From Guillardia theta CCMP2712 (lineage: Eukaryota > Cryptophyceae > Pyrenomonadales > Geminigeraceae): a DNA stretch of 64,000 nucleotides. The stretch covers positions 150,593 through 214,592 of the forward strand of contig NW_005434573.1 in the NCBI RefSeq assembly GCF_000315625.1. Reading direction: 5' to 3'. The translations under genes and the position numbers were made by a program. This document shows positions 34,390 to 44,709 of this stretch, piece by piece; position 1 is the first letter of the stretch; each line of letters begins with the position of its first letter. Below the pieces are notes generated by a model. It did not search any database. It had not been told where the DNA came from and saw only the letters and a list, made by a program, of their open reading frames with translations.

Positions 34390-34690
34390 GTAGTCAGGGG
34401 TAGGGTAGCAGTATGAGGAGTAGCAATTGAAATAGACTTGTCGGGGTGGGGTGGTACAGGAAGGTGCAACAGGAGCAAGCATAGGGTAATGGAGGGTGGG
34501 GTGGGGTGGGGAGGAGGATCAGCGAGGGTGTTTTACCTGAGTCAGAGGGGTACAGGAGAGTTGTGGAAATCAGTAGATATGATACGGAGGGGTAGGGTAC
34601 TTGAACTACCTGGATTTAAAGGAGGGTAGGGTCCTGAGGAAGAGGTCACGGCCCGTAGGGGTAGGTGGAAGGGGGTCCTCTAATGGGGAC
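34390..34690. repeat. GGGGTA/GGGTGGGGT cluster
   Basis: Repeated G-rich words on the + strand, such as GGGGTAGTCAGGGGTAGGGT and GGGTGGGGTGGGGTGGGG, at irregular spacing. Same family as the clusters at 4.9, 10.4, 16.7, 25.5, 36.7, 43.1 and 46.9 kb. Confidence 0.65.
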
Positions 34691-34839
34691 GCAAAAGATT
34701 TGGAGGAGAATACAATGTATATAACTTAAAAAAACAATTATTTAGTAAATGTTAACCTAAGAATAAGGTTATATAATGTTTATATACAGTTTGACCACGA
34801 AAACACGTTGGTTCAACTCAGATTCGTATCGTAAACTGA

Positions 34840-36630
34840 TACCGGGCCCGGGCCCGGCCGCGCAGTGGCATCTTTGAACACAAAACGGGCACGGTTACTA
34901 AGTTGGCGGGCCGGGCGGCCCGCCGCCGGCCGCCCGGTCGACTTTGAGTAAAGATTATGTCGAGTCGACCCGGTCTACGCGGCCCGTGACTCATCCGACT
35001 CATGATGGCATGATGAACGAGTCTGTGATCAATGATCGGTGATCCAAGTCTCAGGGCCGATCGGGCCACTGAGTACCAGCCTGCCAGCCTGAGTGACCCG
35101 GCGTGAGCCCACTGGGCCAGGCTGGCAGCGGCCAGCCTGTGGCCCGGCGGCTGTCCTGAGGGCAGCCTGACTCAGTGAGTCCGATCACTCTTCATTAGTC
35201 ACTGTACTGAGTCCGAGCCTGTGGCAGGAAAAGGCTCAGTGTCGCCGGAGTCGCGGCCCGGCGGAGGCCGGAACTTCCGAGAACTTGGCAAGTTGGGTGC
35301 GCGGCAGTGACGCCGGCCCGGAGTCCGCGGCTCGCCGCGGCCGCGGGGCGTCCGATGTTCCCGGCTGAGCCCGCCGCCGCGCCGGAACTCAGTCAGTTGC
35401 AGTGCCGGACCCGCCGGCCCGGCGGGCCCGAAACTTTCCGGGCCGGCGTACGGTCACCGTCTGGGCCTGTGGAAGCAACTCAGATTAAACCAGGCCCCCG
35501 GCCGCAGTTCGGAACTGGACTTGAACGGTTCCGAGGCTGGCATTGTTCAGTGAGAGTCAACGGCCCGCCGCCGAATTTGAGTACACACGCGGCCGCGACT
35601 GCCGCGAGACGGTACCAGGCTCCGACGCCGTCACTGTGACGGCGCGGCCGCCGTGTACCACGGTAGTACCGTGCCGGCGGTACGGTCGGTCGGCGCGCCG
35701 CCGCCGGGCACCGGCCGCACCGTCGGTACCGGGTACGGTCGCCGCCCGGCCCGGCCGGTACCCGCCGGGTAGTACGGTAGCCGGCGGCGGCCCGGGTACC
35801 CCGCCGCCGCGGGGCCGGCCACTCGGAGGCTCGGCGCCGCGCGCGGCGGGGGCGGCCGCCACTCAGCGGCGAGCCTGCCCTGGCAGTGAGAGTCACCGGG
35901 CCCGGGCTGTCACCCCGGCGGCGGGACGGACAGTGCCGGGGGGACGGAAGTTTCCCGGGCCGCCCCGGCGGCCCGGCCCGGCCGCCCGCCCGGCCCCGCC
36001 GGGGCGAGCGGACTGGTACCGTACTGTACTGAGCGGCGGCGGCCCTGACTCGTTCGGGATCGCGGCGAGAGCGGGCCCGCCCCGGGCACTCACAGTGCCG
36101 GGGCCCCGGCCGGCTCCGAGGACTCAGTCCCGGAGTTCCGCGGCCCGGGGGCCGGACGGTCACAGGCTCGGACTGCCACCGTGACCGTGCCAGCCACAAG
36201 TACCGGCTTCAAGTCACTGCCCGGAGTGTCGGTCCGCCGTCACCAGTGTGAACCGTCACCGTGGCAGCCGGCGTGAGCCGGGCCGGCCCGGGCGATGATC
36301 GGATCGGACCGTCCAACTCAGCCGCCGGGCCGCGGCCCACCGTCCCGCCCGGAGCCGACACGGTGGCCCCCGTGGGCCCGGTAAGCGGCCGCCGGGCCGC
36401 TGGAAACTTTCAACGGAACGGCGTCATCCGATGATCGAGTCATGGCGGTACGGCCGCGGCCCACGCCGAGCCCGGCGGCGGCCGGTACTGTAACTTAAAT
36501 TGAATCCGAGTCAGCACTCCCAGGCTCAGTGCCGGCCCGTCACGGAGGCTCGGGAGCCTGGCTCGCGGCCGGGCCGAAGCTACGGCGGCGTACCGGCGGT
36601 CACCCGGTCGAATAACCGTCATAACGGTGA
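34840..36630. repeat. Largest GC-rich low-entropy island (~1.8 kb)
   Basis: Almost entirely G/C in parts (35640-36020), with A/T nearly confined to GTAC, GTGAC, GAGTC and AACTT contexts. Recurrent words are CCGGCCCGG, GGTACCGG, GCCGCCGG, GTCACCGT, GACTCAGT and their complements. Frames of more than 200 codons are open on both strands, which is a composition effect. No homology, gene or exact long repeat is visible. Confidence 0.75.
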
Positions 36631-36672
36631 CTCGCTGGGTCAGTGGGTCGCATAACCGTCATAACGGTGATT
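36610..36672. repeat. Twice-repeated short hairpin at the island edge
   Basis: ATAACCGTCATAACGGTGA occurs at 36612-36630 and again at 36652-36670 (40-bp period). Each copy contains ACCGT-CATA-ACGGT, a 5-bp stem with a 4-nt loop. It sits at the border between the GC island and the following C-rich cluster. Confidence 0.85.
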
Positions 36673-37261
36673 AGCCTTCTTACTATGATGCCATGACCCC
36701 ACCCCCCATTGGTCTGATTTTACCACCCACCCCCAATTTATACCCAAGCTTGCTGACCTCGAGATCAGAAATACCCCATGATTGAGGTACCCCCACCACC
36801 TTTTCGATATAGAAATGACCATCAAATTCCACCCTTAAAATATACCCCTACCCTCAATATTTAGCCCCCTCCCACCAGGCTTCAACTGCCTCTGACCCCC
36901 ACCCCCCGCCATCCTCTCTTAGCGCCCTCCTCCTCATTTGCTTAGCGCTCTGCTCCTCCTCCTTTGCTTAGCGCCCCCTCCTTTAGCTTCCCCTGGTCTC
37001 TGTTGTATTACTTCCTATTTCCTACCTACTTCCTATCTTCTGTCCCCTGCCTTCTCCTTCTCCGCTTCCCCTCTTCTTGTGCTTTCCATTTACTTTCTCG
37101 TCCTCGTTAGCATCTCTCGTGCTATCTTTCGCTCCTCCCTGCCTTCTCGTCTTAGCCCATCGCATCCGGTCTCGTTGCCATGATCAGCCTACACCAAGGT
37201 GTTGCGGGGCGAACTTGATCGGCACACGTCAGGGTGATCTAGTATCTATCGAGGAGAGGCA

Positions 37262-39156
37262 ATGTCTGACTGTCGTCGGACGACCAAAGCGCTCATTGAG
37301 ACGTTGGATGCCGTGACTCCCGTACAACCTCGAGCTCTTGCGGAAGAGAAGGGCAAGCTCAAGTCTCGCCGAACGATCCTGCAGCTCTACGAGGACGCGA
37401 TAGTTCATGTGCGCAACCTCCGGCTGAAGAGGCCATGCCCGACAGGCGACGAGACGAGGCCAGCCAAGAAGAACAGTTACGCAGATTTTCTCAGGACTCC
37501 GAAGACGTCTCAGGCCTCTATTGACAGTCAGATTTTCATTCATGGCATGCTCTCCAGTCGCTCGCTCCTGTTCGTCGTGTGCTCGCTGCCTGAGCTGCAA
37601 GTCGTAGCCGCCAGTGAGGCTGTCGACATGCTGTACCGAGACTCCCCGTCAGTCGGCATCATTGGACAGAATCTCCTTCACTTCATTCACTTCAAAGATT
37701 TCTGGAAGGTGAGGAGGATGTTGCGGTCCAAGTCCCCTCTCATCCGTTTCTCCCGCAGGTCCGAAAGGTCGCCAGACAGGCTCAAGCAGGAGAGCTGGCA
37801 GGAGGAGAGAGCAAGGCCGAGGCGCTGATGCAGGAGCAATTCGAGGCGAAGCTTGCGACCTTCCTCGACGTCTCCTGTCGGGGTGTGGACAAGGAGTACA
37901 TGTGTCGAGGAATCACCTTCACAGAATTCTGCTGGTTTCCAGTCCATGTCTCCCCTGGTGATGAGCCTCGCCTGCTGCAACTCGCATGACGCAACCGACA
38001 GATGACAAGATCGCCTTCATCCTCCAGGAGAAGTCCAGCTCTCCTCCTCGTCCTCCAAGGTGACGACACACCCGCAGCTATCGCCCTGACCTGCGTCTTC
38101 AGCGCTGCAGACGCGTTCGTCCCGAGCATCCCTCGCTGTCCAAATCGTTTTCGATCTCGCAACGAAGTCAGTGGGTTCGACCTCTGACGCCCTCGCTGAC
38201 CCTGAGCTCGCAGCTGAGGAGGATAAGCGCGACCTTCTACTTCGACGAGATCTGCTCGACAGCCTTCCCTTGGAATGTCGACGCGGCCATGCAGAGGATC
38301 CAGGCGAACGCGCATCCTCCCTTCATCCAGCGGGCGATCTCATCCATGGCGTGGACGGAGTCAGCGAGGCGGGTGGTGCAGCGGATCACGGGGGATGTGG
38401 GGCATGAGTACAGCTCGAGGACTACTTCGAGCCTCTCGCGCGTGGTGAGAAGTGGGGTGGAGGGGATGGGCCTGCCTGACTACCTCGCAGGTCACCCGTA
38501 TGTGTCAGATCCACGTCTTCGTGGACCTCAACGAGCACGGCGTGCCCTACCTCGTCTCTCACATGCGCCTCCGCATGCCGCAGTGGATCGGGTCGATCAA
38601 AACCCCCTGGGTCCTCATCGAGACTGCCAACCTTGATGGGTCTCCGACGCAGATGCCGACGGCAGAGAACGACAAGTACGTCGGGTACTACCTTGACCAG
38701 AGCTCCCCTCCTGATGAGCTCCACATCTCCGCTCGCTTCTACGAGCGGGTTGACGGGCAGTACCGCTGTTACCACACGCGAACGACGGTGATGCAACCTG
38801 ACCACATACACGGACGATGCATCAAAGTCTTCGGCGAAGTTTTCAAGTCTGCGACCGAAGCTCCTTACGAGTTCGTTCACGCGCTCAACAAGTAGGCCAG
38901 CAGCAGCTCTTGTGTGAGAGACTGACCCCTCGAGTGCAGGACGGAGGAAGCGGATCCAGCGCTGGTGGAGTCACTGCGAGCAGCAGGAAACGCGCAGGCA
39001 ATCGGGGAGGCAGACAGCGCGACCCCAACGCCTGTGATGCAGATGGAGAACGTGGACATGTCCACAGACCCGAGCTTCCTCGCGCTCCCCTCCTTCTATG
39101 CTGAGAGGAACGGGTATCCACACAAGTCCTCTCCGAGCACTCGATTTTCAAATTAA
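37262..39156 (+). CDS. HLH-PAS-like regulatory protein
   Basis: Seven exons give 538 aa: 37262-37708, 37759-37957, 38002-38059, 38103-38166, 38214-38444, 38491-38891, 38940-39156. Introns are 43-50 nt, and the total (1617 nt) is divisible by three. Residues about 4-50 look like helix-loop-helix: RRTTKALIETLDAVTP, a loop, then KSRRTILQLYEDAIVHVRNL. Residues about 110-220 fit a PAS domain (LQVVAASEAVDMLYR, GQNLLHFIHFKDFWKV, GITFTEFCWFPVHVS). The second half has a structured domain (ISATFYFDEICSTAFPWNV, CQIHVFVDLNEHGVPYLV, RCIKVFGEVFKSATEAPYEF) that I cannot name. A canonical basic DNA-binding region is not obvious. If the domains are right, it is a sensory or circadian-type transcription regulator. 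Exons are well supported, domains moderately. Confidence 0.68.
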
Positions 39157-39381
39157 AAGACAAGCAAGGAATGAATTAAATTATCAACGTGCTCCTGTTT
39201 GATCCTGTTTCCTTCCCTTCTAGAACCTACATGGTGACGAACACTCCGTGTCCATGAAGTCACGACAGCAGAGGTTGTGCCTGCTCTAGTGTAAGAGGAC
39301 TCGACAAGCAGCTCAAGGTCAACAAGCGAGGAGGCAGCACAGGAGCAGCAGCGAGAGAGGAGCAAGAGACAAGCGGGGCTC

Positions 39382-40465
39382 TCACGTGTGTGCCATCCAA
39401 AAGTCGTTAGTCTCCTGGGTGAGATGCTCGCTGTCAAAGTTGCGATGGTTGACGATCCCGTCCAGCTAGCGGCAGCTGTCAGTCATCTGGGAGACTGCCG
39501 AGCTCTGCTCACCTGATTCTGCAGCCCGCGCATGCGACGACGAGCAACATCGAGATCCTCTGGCTGTGAATTGAACGCGATGACCTGGCACAGCCGTGAG
39601 CAGCAGGGAGGAGAGGAGCTGCTTCAACTCACGTCTTCTAGCGACGGCTCCTTGTCGTCAGCGCTGACTTCCTCCGATCCTGGACGTCGTAGAGCATGCC
39701 ACTGCCTGCGGGCAGAGTTAACGAGGACGGGGGAATAAGATGGGAGACGGGGGAAAGTAGAGAGAAGAGGAGAAGGGGAGGCAAGAGGCAGCACAAAAGA
39801 ACATGGGGGGATGACCTCTTGGCGATGTTGAGAGCTTGCTGGTCGAGAGGGTCCGACTGGTCGAGGGATGCAGCGGAGGAGACGCACTCAACTAGCTCCT
39901 CTGTAGTGTTGGCGTACTTGCAACCCCCGTCGAGCACCTGCCACATCTTGTGTCGCATCTCACTTGCCATGATCTCTTCCTTCCCGGTCAGTGGACGATG
40001 CGTCCTCAGGTTCTCCTCAGTAAATTCCGACGATCCCCCAGTGCTCTGACCTCCCGGGTAGGTGCCGATCCCACCCAGGCTTCTTCTCCTCCTCAAGCTG
40101 CCCCGGTCGGCATCATGAATCGCTTCATGGTAGTCAGCGAGGTCAAGCCCCTCGGCTCCTAGCGAGTTCTCCTCGCCCTGCAGCGCATGTTCGAGCACAT
40201 GCGATCTGTCGGCCTCCTCAAGTGCTGCTTGTCGACGTCTGCCGTCCCGCAGAGCTTGTTGGACTTGCTTACGAAGATGCTCGTGATGGAAAGATGACGA
40301 GGGGAAGAAGAGGACCGATGGCTTGGAGGGACGTGGACGGACGAGCGCCAAGACTGCAACCTAAAGGCAAAGGCTGACGTCAGCGCGTATATGTCAACCT
40401 GCTGCAGCTTCTCTCACCACAGCAAGGAGCAGTAAGGCGATGCTTCCCACGTCTTTCACTCCCAT
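39382..40465 (-). CDS. Unknown protein with N-terminal signal anchor
   Basis: Five exons give 273 aa: 40465-40418, 40360-39816, 39705-39633, 39584-39513, 39465-39382. Introns are 57, 110, 48 and 47 nt. The N-terminus is hydrophobic (DVGSIALLLLAVVAVLALV) and followed by RPRPSK, so it should enter the secretory route or be anchored in a membrane. The middle is charged and helical (HLRKQVQQALRDGRRRQAALEE). The C-terminal third contains QWHALRRPGSEE, VIAFNSQPEDLDVARRRM and ETNDFWMAHT. I do not recognise the family. The stop at 39384-39382 lies 225 bp from the convergent HLH-PAS-like gene. Confidence 0.75.
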
Positions 40466-41263
40466 CTTGATCAAACCCTCATGAGCTGAGAGGAGCGTCA
40501 GAAACATCCCGATCTCAAGGCCTATTGCTCTCATGCATTGATTTCAAATATTTCAACCTCACTTGCTCTTCTCCCTTCTCCCTTCTCAAATCTCTATCTT
40601 GTCACCTTTTCTTCCCCCTCCTTCGTCCCTTCTGGCCGATCACTCCAATCTTCTCTCTCCCATCGTCTCTCTCCTCTCTCCTCTCGTATCTTCGCCATAG
40701 CTGTCCAAAGCGCTGTCTAAATGAAAGGCCATCTTGGGTATAAAATGTAACGGTGTAACGGCCGGGGGGCCCGGGCGTGACCGTCACTGGACAGTGACGC
40801 CCGGCGGCGGGTTAGCCCGGGCCCGGTCGATCGGCCCGGTGAGCCGCGGCGATCGCTGAGCCTTGAGGGCTTCTCGCTCTTTTACTCAACTCAGTTAAGT
40901 TGAATTAAAAATCAGTACGAGGACCGTAATCAGGAGAGTAGAAGAGGCCAGTAGGATGCCATGATGATGATGATCGCAGGGATGCGCGGCCCGGCTGAGG
41001 CAACTTTCCGATGATCTCACTGAGTCAGCCCAACGGTTGAATGGGTGACGGCCGTACGGTACTATATGGGCCCGGCCCGGCCGCCCGTCACGCGGCGGCG
41101 GCCGCACCGGGCCCCGGGGCCTGGCGGGCGACGGACTCGGACAGGGGGCGCCGCCGCGACTACCGTACCGTACGGTGACGGTCCCGGAGTCACTAAGGCG
41201 GCTCAGAGGCTCAGAGGAGGCTTACCGGCCTTCAATCTCAAGACTCCCTGCCACGGAGTTTAC
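40466..41263. other. Intergenic: pyrimidine stretch and GC island
   Basis: 40560-40690 is C/T-rich. 40755-41210 is a GC-rich island with GTGACCGTCAC, GGGCCCGGCC and CCGTACGGTAC words and an interruption of ordinary DNA around 40880-40990. It separates the starts and ends of two minus-strand genes and shows no coding. Confidence 0.55.
40755..41210. repeat. GC-rich low-entropy island
   Basis: Uses the same word set as the other islands: GGGGGGCCCGGGC, GTCACTGGACAGTGAC, GCCCGGCCCGGCC, CCGTACCGTACGG. It is interrupted by about 110 bp of normal composition. Non-coding. Confidence 0.65.
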
Positions 41264-43132
41264 TCACGCACTTGATCCAGGAACGTAGGCCATCTTTCCA
41301 CGCTTAGGGACCGGAGGCTTCTCCTCTTCCTCCTCTTCCTCCGTCTCATCTTGCCTCTCACGCTTTTCAGCCACCTCAACGCCTGCCGCTCATGTCAATA
41401 CCTGAAAGCTGTAAGGACCGTCTTCATGCACCTTGACAGGGGTTGACCGCCTCCCCGCCTTCTTTTTCCTCATCCTCCTCATCCTCATCCTCATCCTCAT
41501 CCTCCGACTGAGTTTCAGAGTCATCGCCGGTTGCCTCTGCATCCTCCATCGCCTCCACTGCACGATCGGGTCAGTCTTATGCGTCACGCATGAGTTGCAC
41601 ATCCCCTCGCAATCAACCTCCTACCTGCATCATATCCATCTGACTCTTCGTCTGAGCTTGCGCTACACTCAAAGTTGTCGTCGTCCTCGTCATCATCATC
41701 GTCTTCGTCTTCGTCCCTAATCCTGTCCATCGGTGTCAACGAATCACTTCTGCAGAAGTTTCTAATTCACTGTTCTGCTTCGGTTCCAGGAGGCTTTTCT
41801 GCGATTTCCTGCTTTGACTACGTGGCGTGAGGACATTGACAACAAGCTCAAGTTAAATTACCTTGCTCACTTTGTCATCTTGAACATCCTTTGCTTGTTC
41901 TCGAGCTCCAAACTTAGCCGCCTTGATGTACTCTTGTATTCTTGGTTGTTCGTCCTTGGCGATCATGGAGAATTCGCATTTCTCACCGTTGCTCAATTTG
42001 AAGACAAGGTTTACTGTTCGGTTTGTGATACAGTCAAACTCGGCACTTTGAATATCGCTTTTGTCAATCCATTGGAATTTTTGAATGAAAAACAACCCCG
42101 CACGGAGTGGAAACAAGAAACCATCGTGAATCGACTTGATGTTACACTTCACAGCCGCATCATTCGCGATGCTGCAAAACAAGTTCGGGTCTTGCTGATC
42201 GACTGCTAGATTACAGAGAGACTGCAGGAATTTAAGGAGGAGGACACAAGGAATGTCTTGAAGGTCTGACCCATCAAACCTCTCCGGCAGCAAGTGCTGA
42301 GGTGCCACCAGCTCAGCAAGGACTTTGTCGGTCTCCTTGGACTGCAACGCAAGGAACTTGGTAGAGGACTTGCCGACTGGGACAGCTTCCGACAGCAGGG
42401 CAGCACAGATGATGGTCTTGACCTTCTGCGAACCGGAGGGAACCGGAAGCTTCATCAAGCGGCTCACGCTGCTAACAGGAACCGAGCAGGCCGTCTCCCC
42501 TTGTTTGCCGATGAGTCTAATGGACGCCCTTCGAACCTCTACATCGAACTTGCCACGTGGTGCGAGGAAGCTCACGGAGGGAAGTTTGGCTGTGCATACA
42601 GGAAGTTACAACATCATCATTCTTCACACAATCACGCGTGTACCAAGCAAGGCAGATTTATCCTGCTCGACTGTAGAAGGAGTATCAGCTCGAAGATTCT
42701 CAAGTTTCTTGGGAGATGCGGAAGCCGTGAGTTCTTGATAGTCTGCGAGAATGGCGTTGCAGAGCTCGTTCACTTTCTCTTCCGCAAGAATCTTTCCACC
42801 GTCCTTGAGTATCTTCTGTAAAACTTGCTGCGCCTGTAAGTATAGAGACGCTCAGTCATGCTTGAGACCAGCACAACTACCCCACTAGGGAACACAAACA
42901 TCTCGAACAAATCCAGATGATCCTCGTAGCACGGCTCTAAGCCCTCCCTCCCTCCCTCCCTCCCTCCCTCCCTCCCTCCCTCCCCATCACACACACTCTC
43001 TCTCTTCCTCCCTCCCCTTGCCTCCATCTTCGCTTCTCTCACCTTCACAAACCCAGCATGCCCGAGTTTCTCCATGCTCGTCGGCTGTCTGGGTGAAGGA
43101 ATATCCCTCACAGGGGTGGTGTATTCCACCAT
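41264..43132 (-). CDS. Tandem-PH histone chaperone, Rtt106/Pob3-like
   Basis: Exons begin 43132-43043, 42922-42881, 42833-42644 and 42589 onward; the first three introns are 120, 47 and 54 nt. The N-terminal part (residues 1-105) is helical (AQQVLQKILKDGGKILAEEK). It is followed by two pleckstrin-like halves: VSFLAPRGKFDVEVRRASIR with VSSVSRLMKLP, and IKSIHDGFLFPLRAGLFFI with SDIQSAEFDC and LVFKLSNGEKCEFSMI. This is the pattern of the FACT subunit SSRP1/Pob3 middle domain and of Rtt106, which bind histones H3-H4. The C-terminus is strongly acidic (RDEDEDDDDDEDDDNFE; EDEDEDEDEEDEE) and ends PPVPKRGKMAYVPGSSA at TGA 41266-41264. Lack of the SSRP1 N-terminal domain and of an HMG box favours Rtt106-like. 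A nuclear role in nucleosome assembly is inferred from the family. Confidence 0.78.
42944..42985. repeat. CCCT tetranucleotide microsatellite inside an intron
   Basis: About ten CCCT units on the + strand lie in the first intron (43042-42923) of the Rtt106-like gene. This explains why that intron, 120 nt, is longer than its neighbours. Confidence 0.92.
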
Positions 43133-43139
43133 CTGCTAA

Positions 43140-43285
43140 ATTGTGGGGTGATAAATGGGTATTTTGAGGGTGGGGGTCATAATGTAGGGTCGTAGGGGGT
43201 CCGTTGGTCCAAAGGGCGAATGGCAAATTGGCGGCAAAGCCGATAAAATATATTTTTTATTATTGAGTAAACTTTATAGTAGTAA
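43140..43285. repeat. G-rich cluster with AT-rich tail between divergent genes
   Basis: GGGTATTTTGAGGGTGGGGG and GTAGGGGG words (43150-43205) are followed by an AT-rich strip (43235-43280). The element fills the space between the Rtt106-like start (minus) and the T1/BTB gene (plus), so both promoters would lie in or beside it. The AT-rich strip ends in CTCAG, so it could also be the 3' end of an intron of the T1 gene. Confidence 0.5.
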
Positions 43286-43321
43286 TCTCAGGTCCGCCTC
43301 GGGAAGGTGTCGGAGTTGGAC

Positions 43322-44606
43322 ATGGAGGTCGGCCTAGAGGGGAGGGAGCGGAGGGTCATGCTGGATGTCGGAGGTCGGCTATTCCGCACGTCAGCTCGCA
43401 CCATGTTCGATGCGGTGAATCTGATCGGCTGATCCTCTGCTCTCCTAGACTCATGCCCCAGCAGGACCCTCAGTCCCTCTTCCATCAGATCGCCATGGAG
43501 GTGAGCAACGCCGAAGCCTTCATCCTAAAGTTCATCAGCGAAGGACACGTGCATGTCGATGGTTTAGCGCGAGGTAAGGAAGAGAATTTTGGTTGGCAGA
43601 GTTCCATGAGAGGTGTAGTTCGGCAGGAGGCGGCGACAAGGCTGGCACCGTTGAGTAACATTGAGAGCTTCTCTTTCGACGTTACAACCTTTTCCAACTC
43701 CCTGGTCGAGATGCATCTGGGGCGGCAAGCGTATGTTGCCTGGGATCTATTCTTTGATCGAGATCCCGCGTGTTTCTCCCGGGTCCTCGACTTCCTCCGC
43801 ACGGGCAACCTGCTTCAAGCTGATGGGGTTTACTCGGAGAGGCTCTTTGAGGAGTTTCGCTTCTACAAGTTGAGCCCCAAGCCCGTTGAGCTTGACCACA
43901 TCGCGCGCACTCGCTTGCATGCCATCTACGGGACGGCACTAGGAGAGCTGCAGGACCTCATCGTCAAGGAGATGGTCCGCATGGCAAGCCAGGGGAGAAG
44001 CTGCGTCAAGCTCGGCATCGTCTCGCGCCCATACGGCATCGGCATCGAACCCTCAAAGAGGTACCCCTCCCCTCTTTGCCCTACCTCTCTCCTGATGGTT
44101 GGCAGCATGTCAGCATGCGAGCAACTTGTGCGGGTCTTCGATGTCGGGGTCTGCCTCGAGTGTCCCGAGCGAGAGGGTGACGTCTGGCTCAGGACATCAA
44201 CGACGACATGACGCAGGTGATGTCCATCTTCGAGTGCCGCGAGGTTGTCGAGCCTGCCGTCTGTTGCCCCTCTCATTCACTGCAGGAGGTTCGCTCCTAC
44301 ATGGCTCGTCAAGGTCGAGCAAGGGAGACGACGCCTTGTTCCTCACGCTCCTAACAGGATTGAGGTGCGAACATGGTTACTCCCCCGGCAACATCTACGG
44401 CAGTCTGGTGAGCGACAACATCGCCATGCCTGCCTGACTGAGCCCTGCAGGTGCCGAGCCATGCGTGGTTCGTGGTTGGGATCCGGGGAGAAGTGGTGGA
44501 GAGGAAGGCGAAGGTGAAGATGCAACGGCACAGGCAACGAGAGCTGACGCGAGTACAGGAGGTAGCCACTACGTCGGAGACTTGGGTCCCATCGTTTCTT
44601 GAGTAA
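43322..44606 (+). CDS. T1/BTB (potassium-channel tetramerisation type, KCTD-like) protein
   Basis: The first exon codes VMLDVGGRLFRTSARTMFDA, the opening strand-turn of T1/BTB domains. A 47-nt intron (43415-43461) leads to QDPQSLFHQIAME. After at least one more intron, FFDRDPACFSRVLDFLRTGN and LFEEFRFYKL complete the T1 fold. C-terminal exons read DLIVKEMVRMASQGRSCVK, VMSIFECREVVEP, GYSPGNIYGSL and HAWFVVGIRGEVVERK, ending at TAA 44604-44606. No channel transmembrane segments are present, so this is a soluble KCTD-like adaptor, perhaps for a cullin ligase. Internal junctions around 43500-43740 are not resolved, and the start could lie upstream of 43322 because the frame is open to an acceptor-like CAG at 43290. 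Confidence 0.7.
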
Positions 44607-44709
44607 CTAGCTCCTCGCGCTCTCCGTCTACACCAAACAAGCAGGGAGTTATGAGGAACGGCGTCGGATGGCCTTGAGCTCACTTGACGGGAGAGACTCT
44701 GAGACCAAG

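Larger units (their letters stand above)
33985..37261. other. Intergenic region: G-rich cluster, AT-rich strip, large GC island
   Basis: 34390-34690 holds GGGGTA/GGTGGGGT words. 34700-34800 is AT-rich (TTAAAAAAACAATTATT). 34840-36630 is the largest GC island of the window. 36610-36670 holds a repeated hairpin. 36690-36910 is another C-rich CCCCACCCCC cluster, and 36910-37160 a pyrimidine-rich stretch. No gene is supported. The promoters of the A-T-R-SDR gene (minus) and of the HLH-PAS-like gene (plus) must lie at the two ends. Confidence 0.55.

Noticed and set aside
35480-36199. Frames of over 200 codons on both strands in the GC island
   Set aside because: Stop codons are rare in nearly pure G/C DNA. 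The translations are Arg/Pro/Gly/Ala strings with no domain, and both strands look alike.
42944-42985. CCCT repeat as a regular CRISPR-like array
   Set aside because: It is a four-base microsatellite with no spacers. No CRISPR structure exists in this eukaryotic window.
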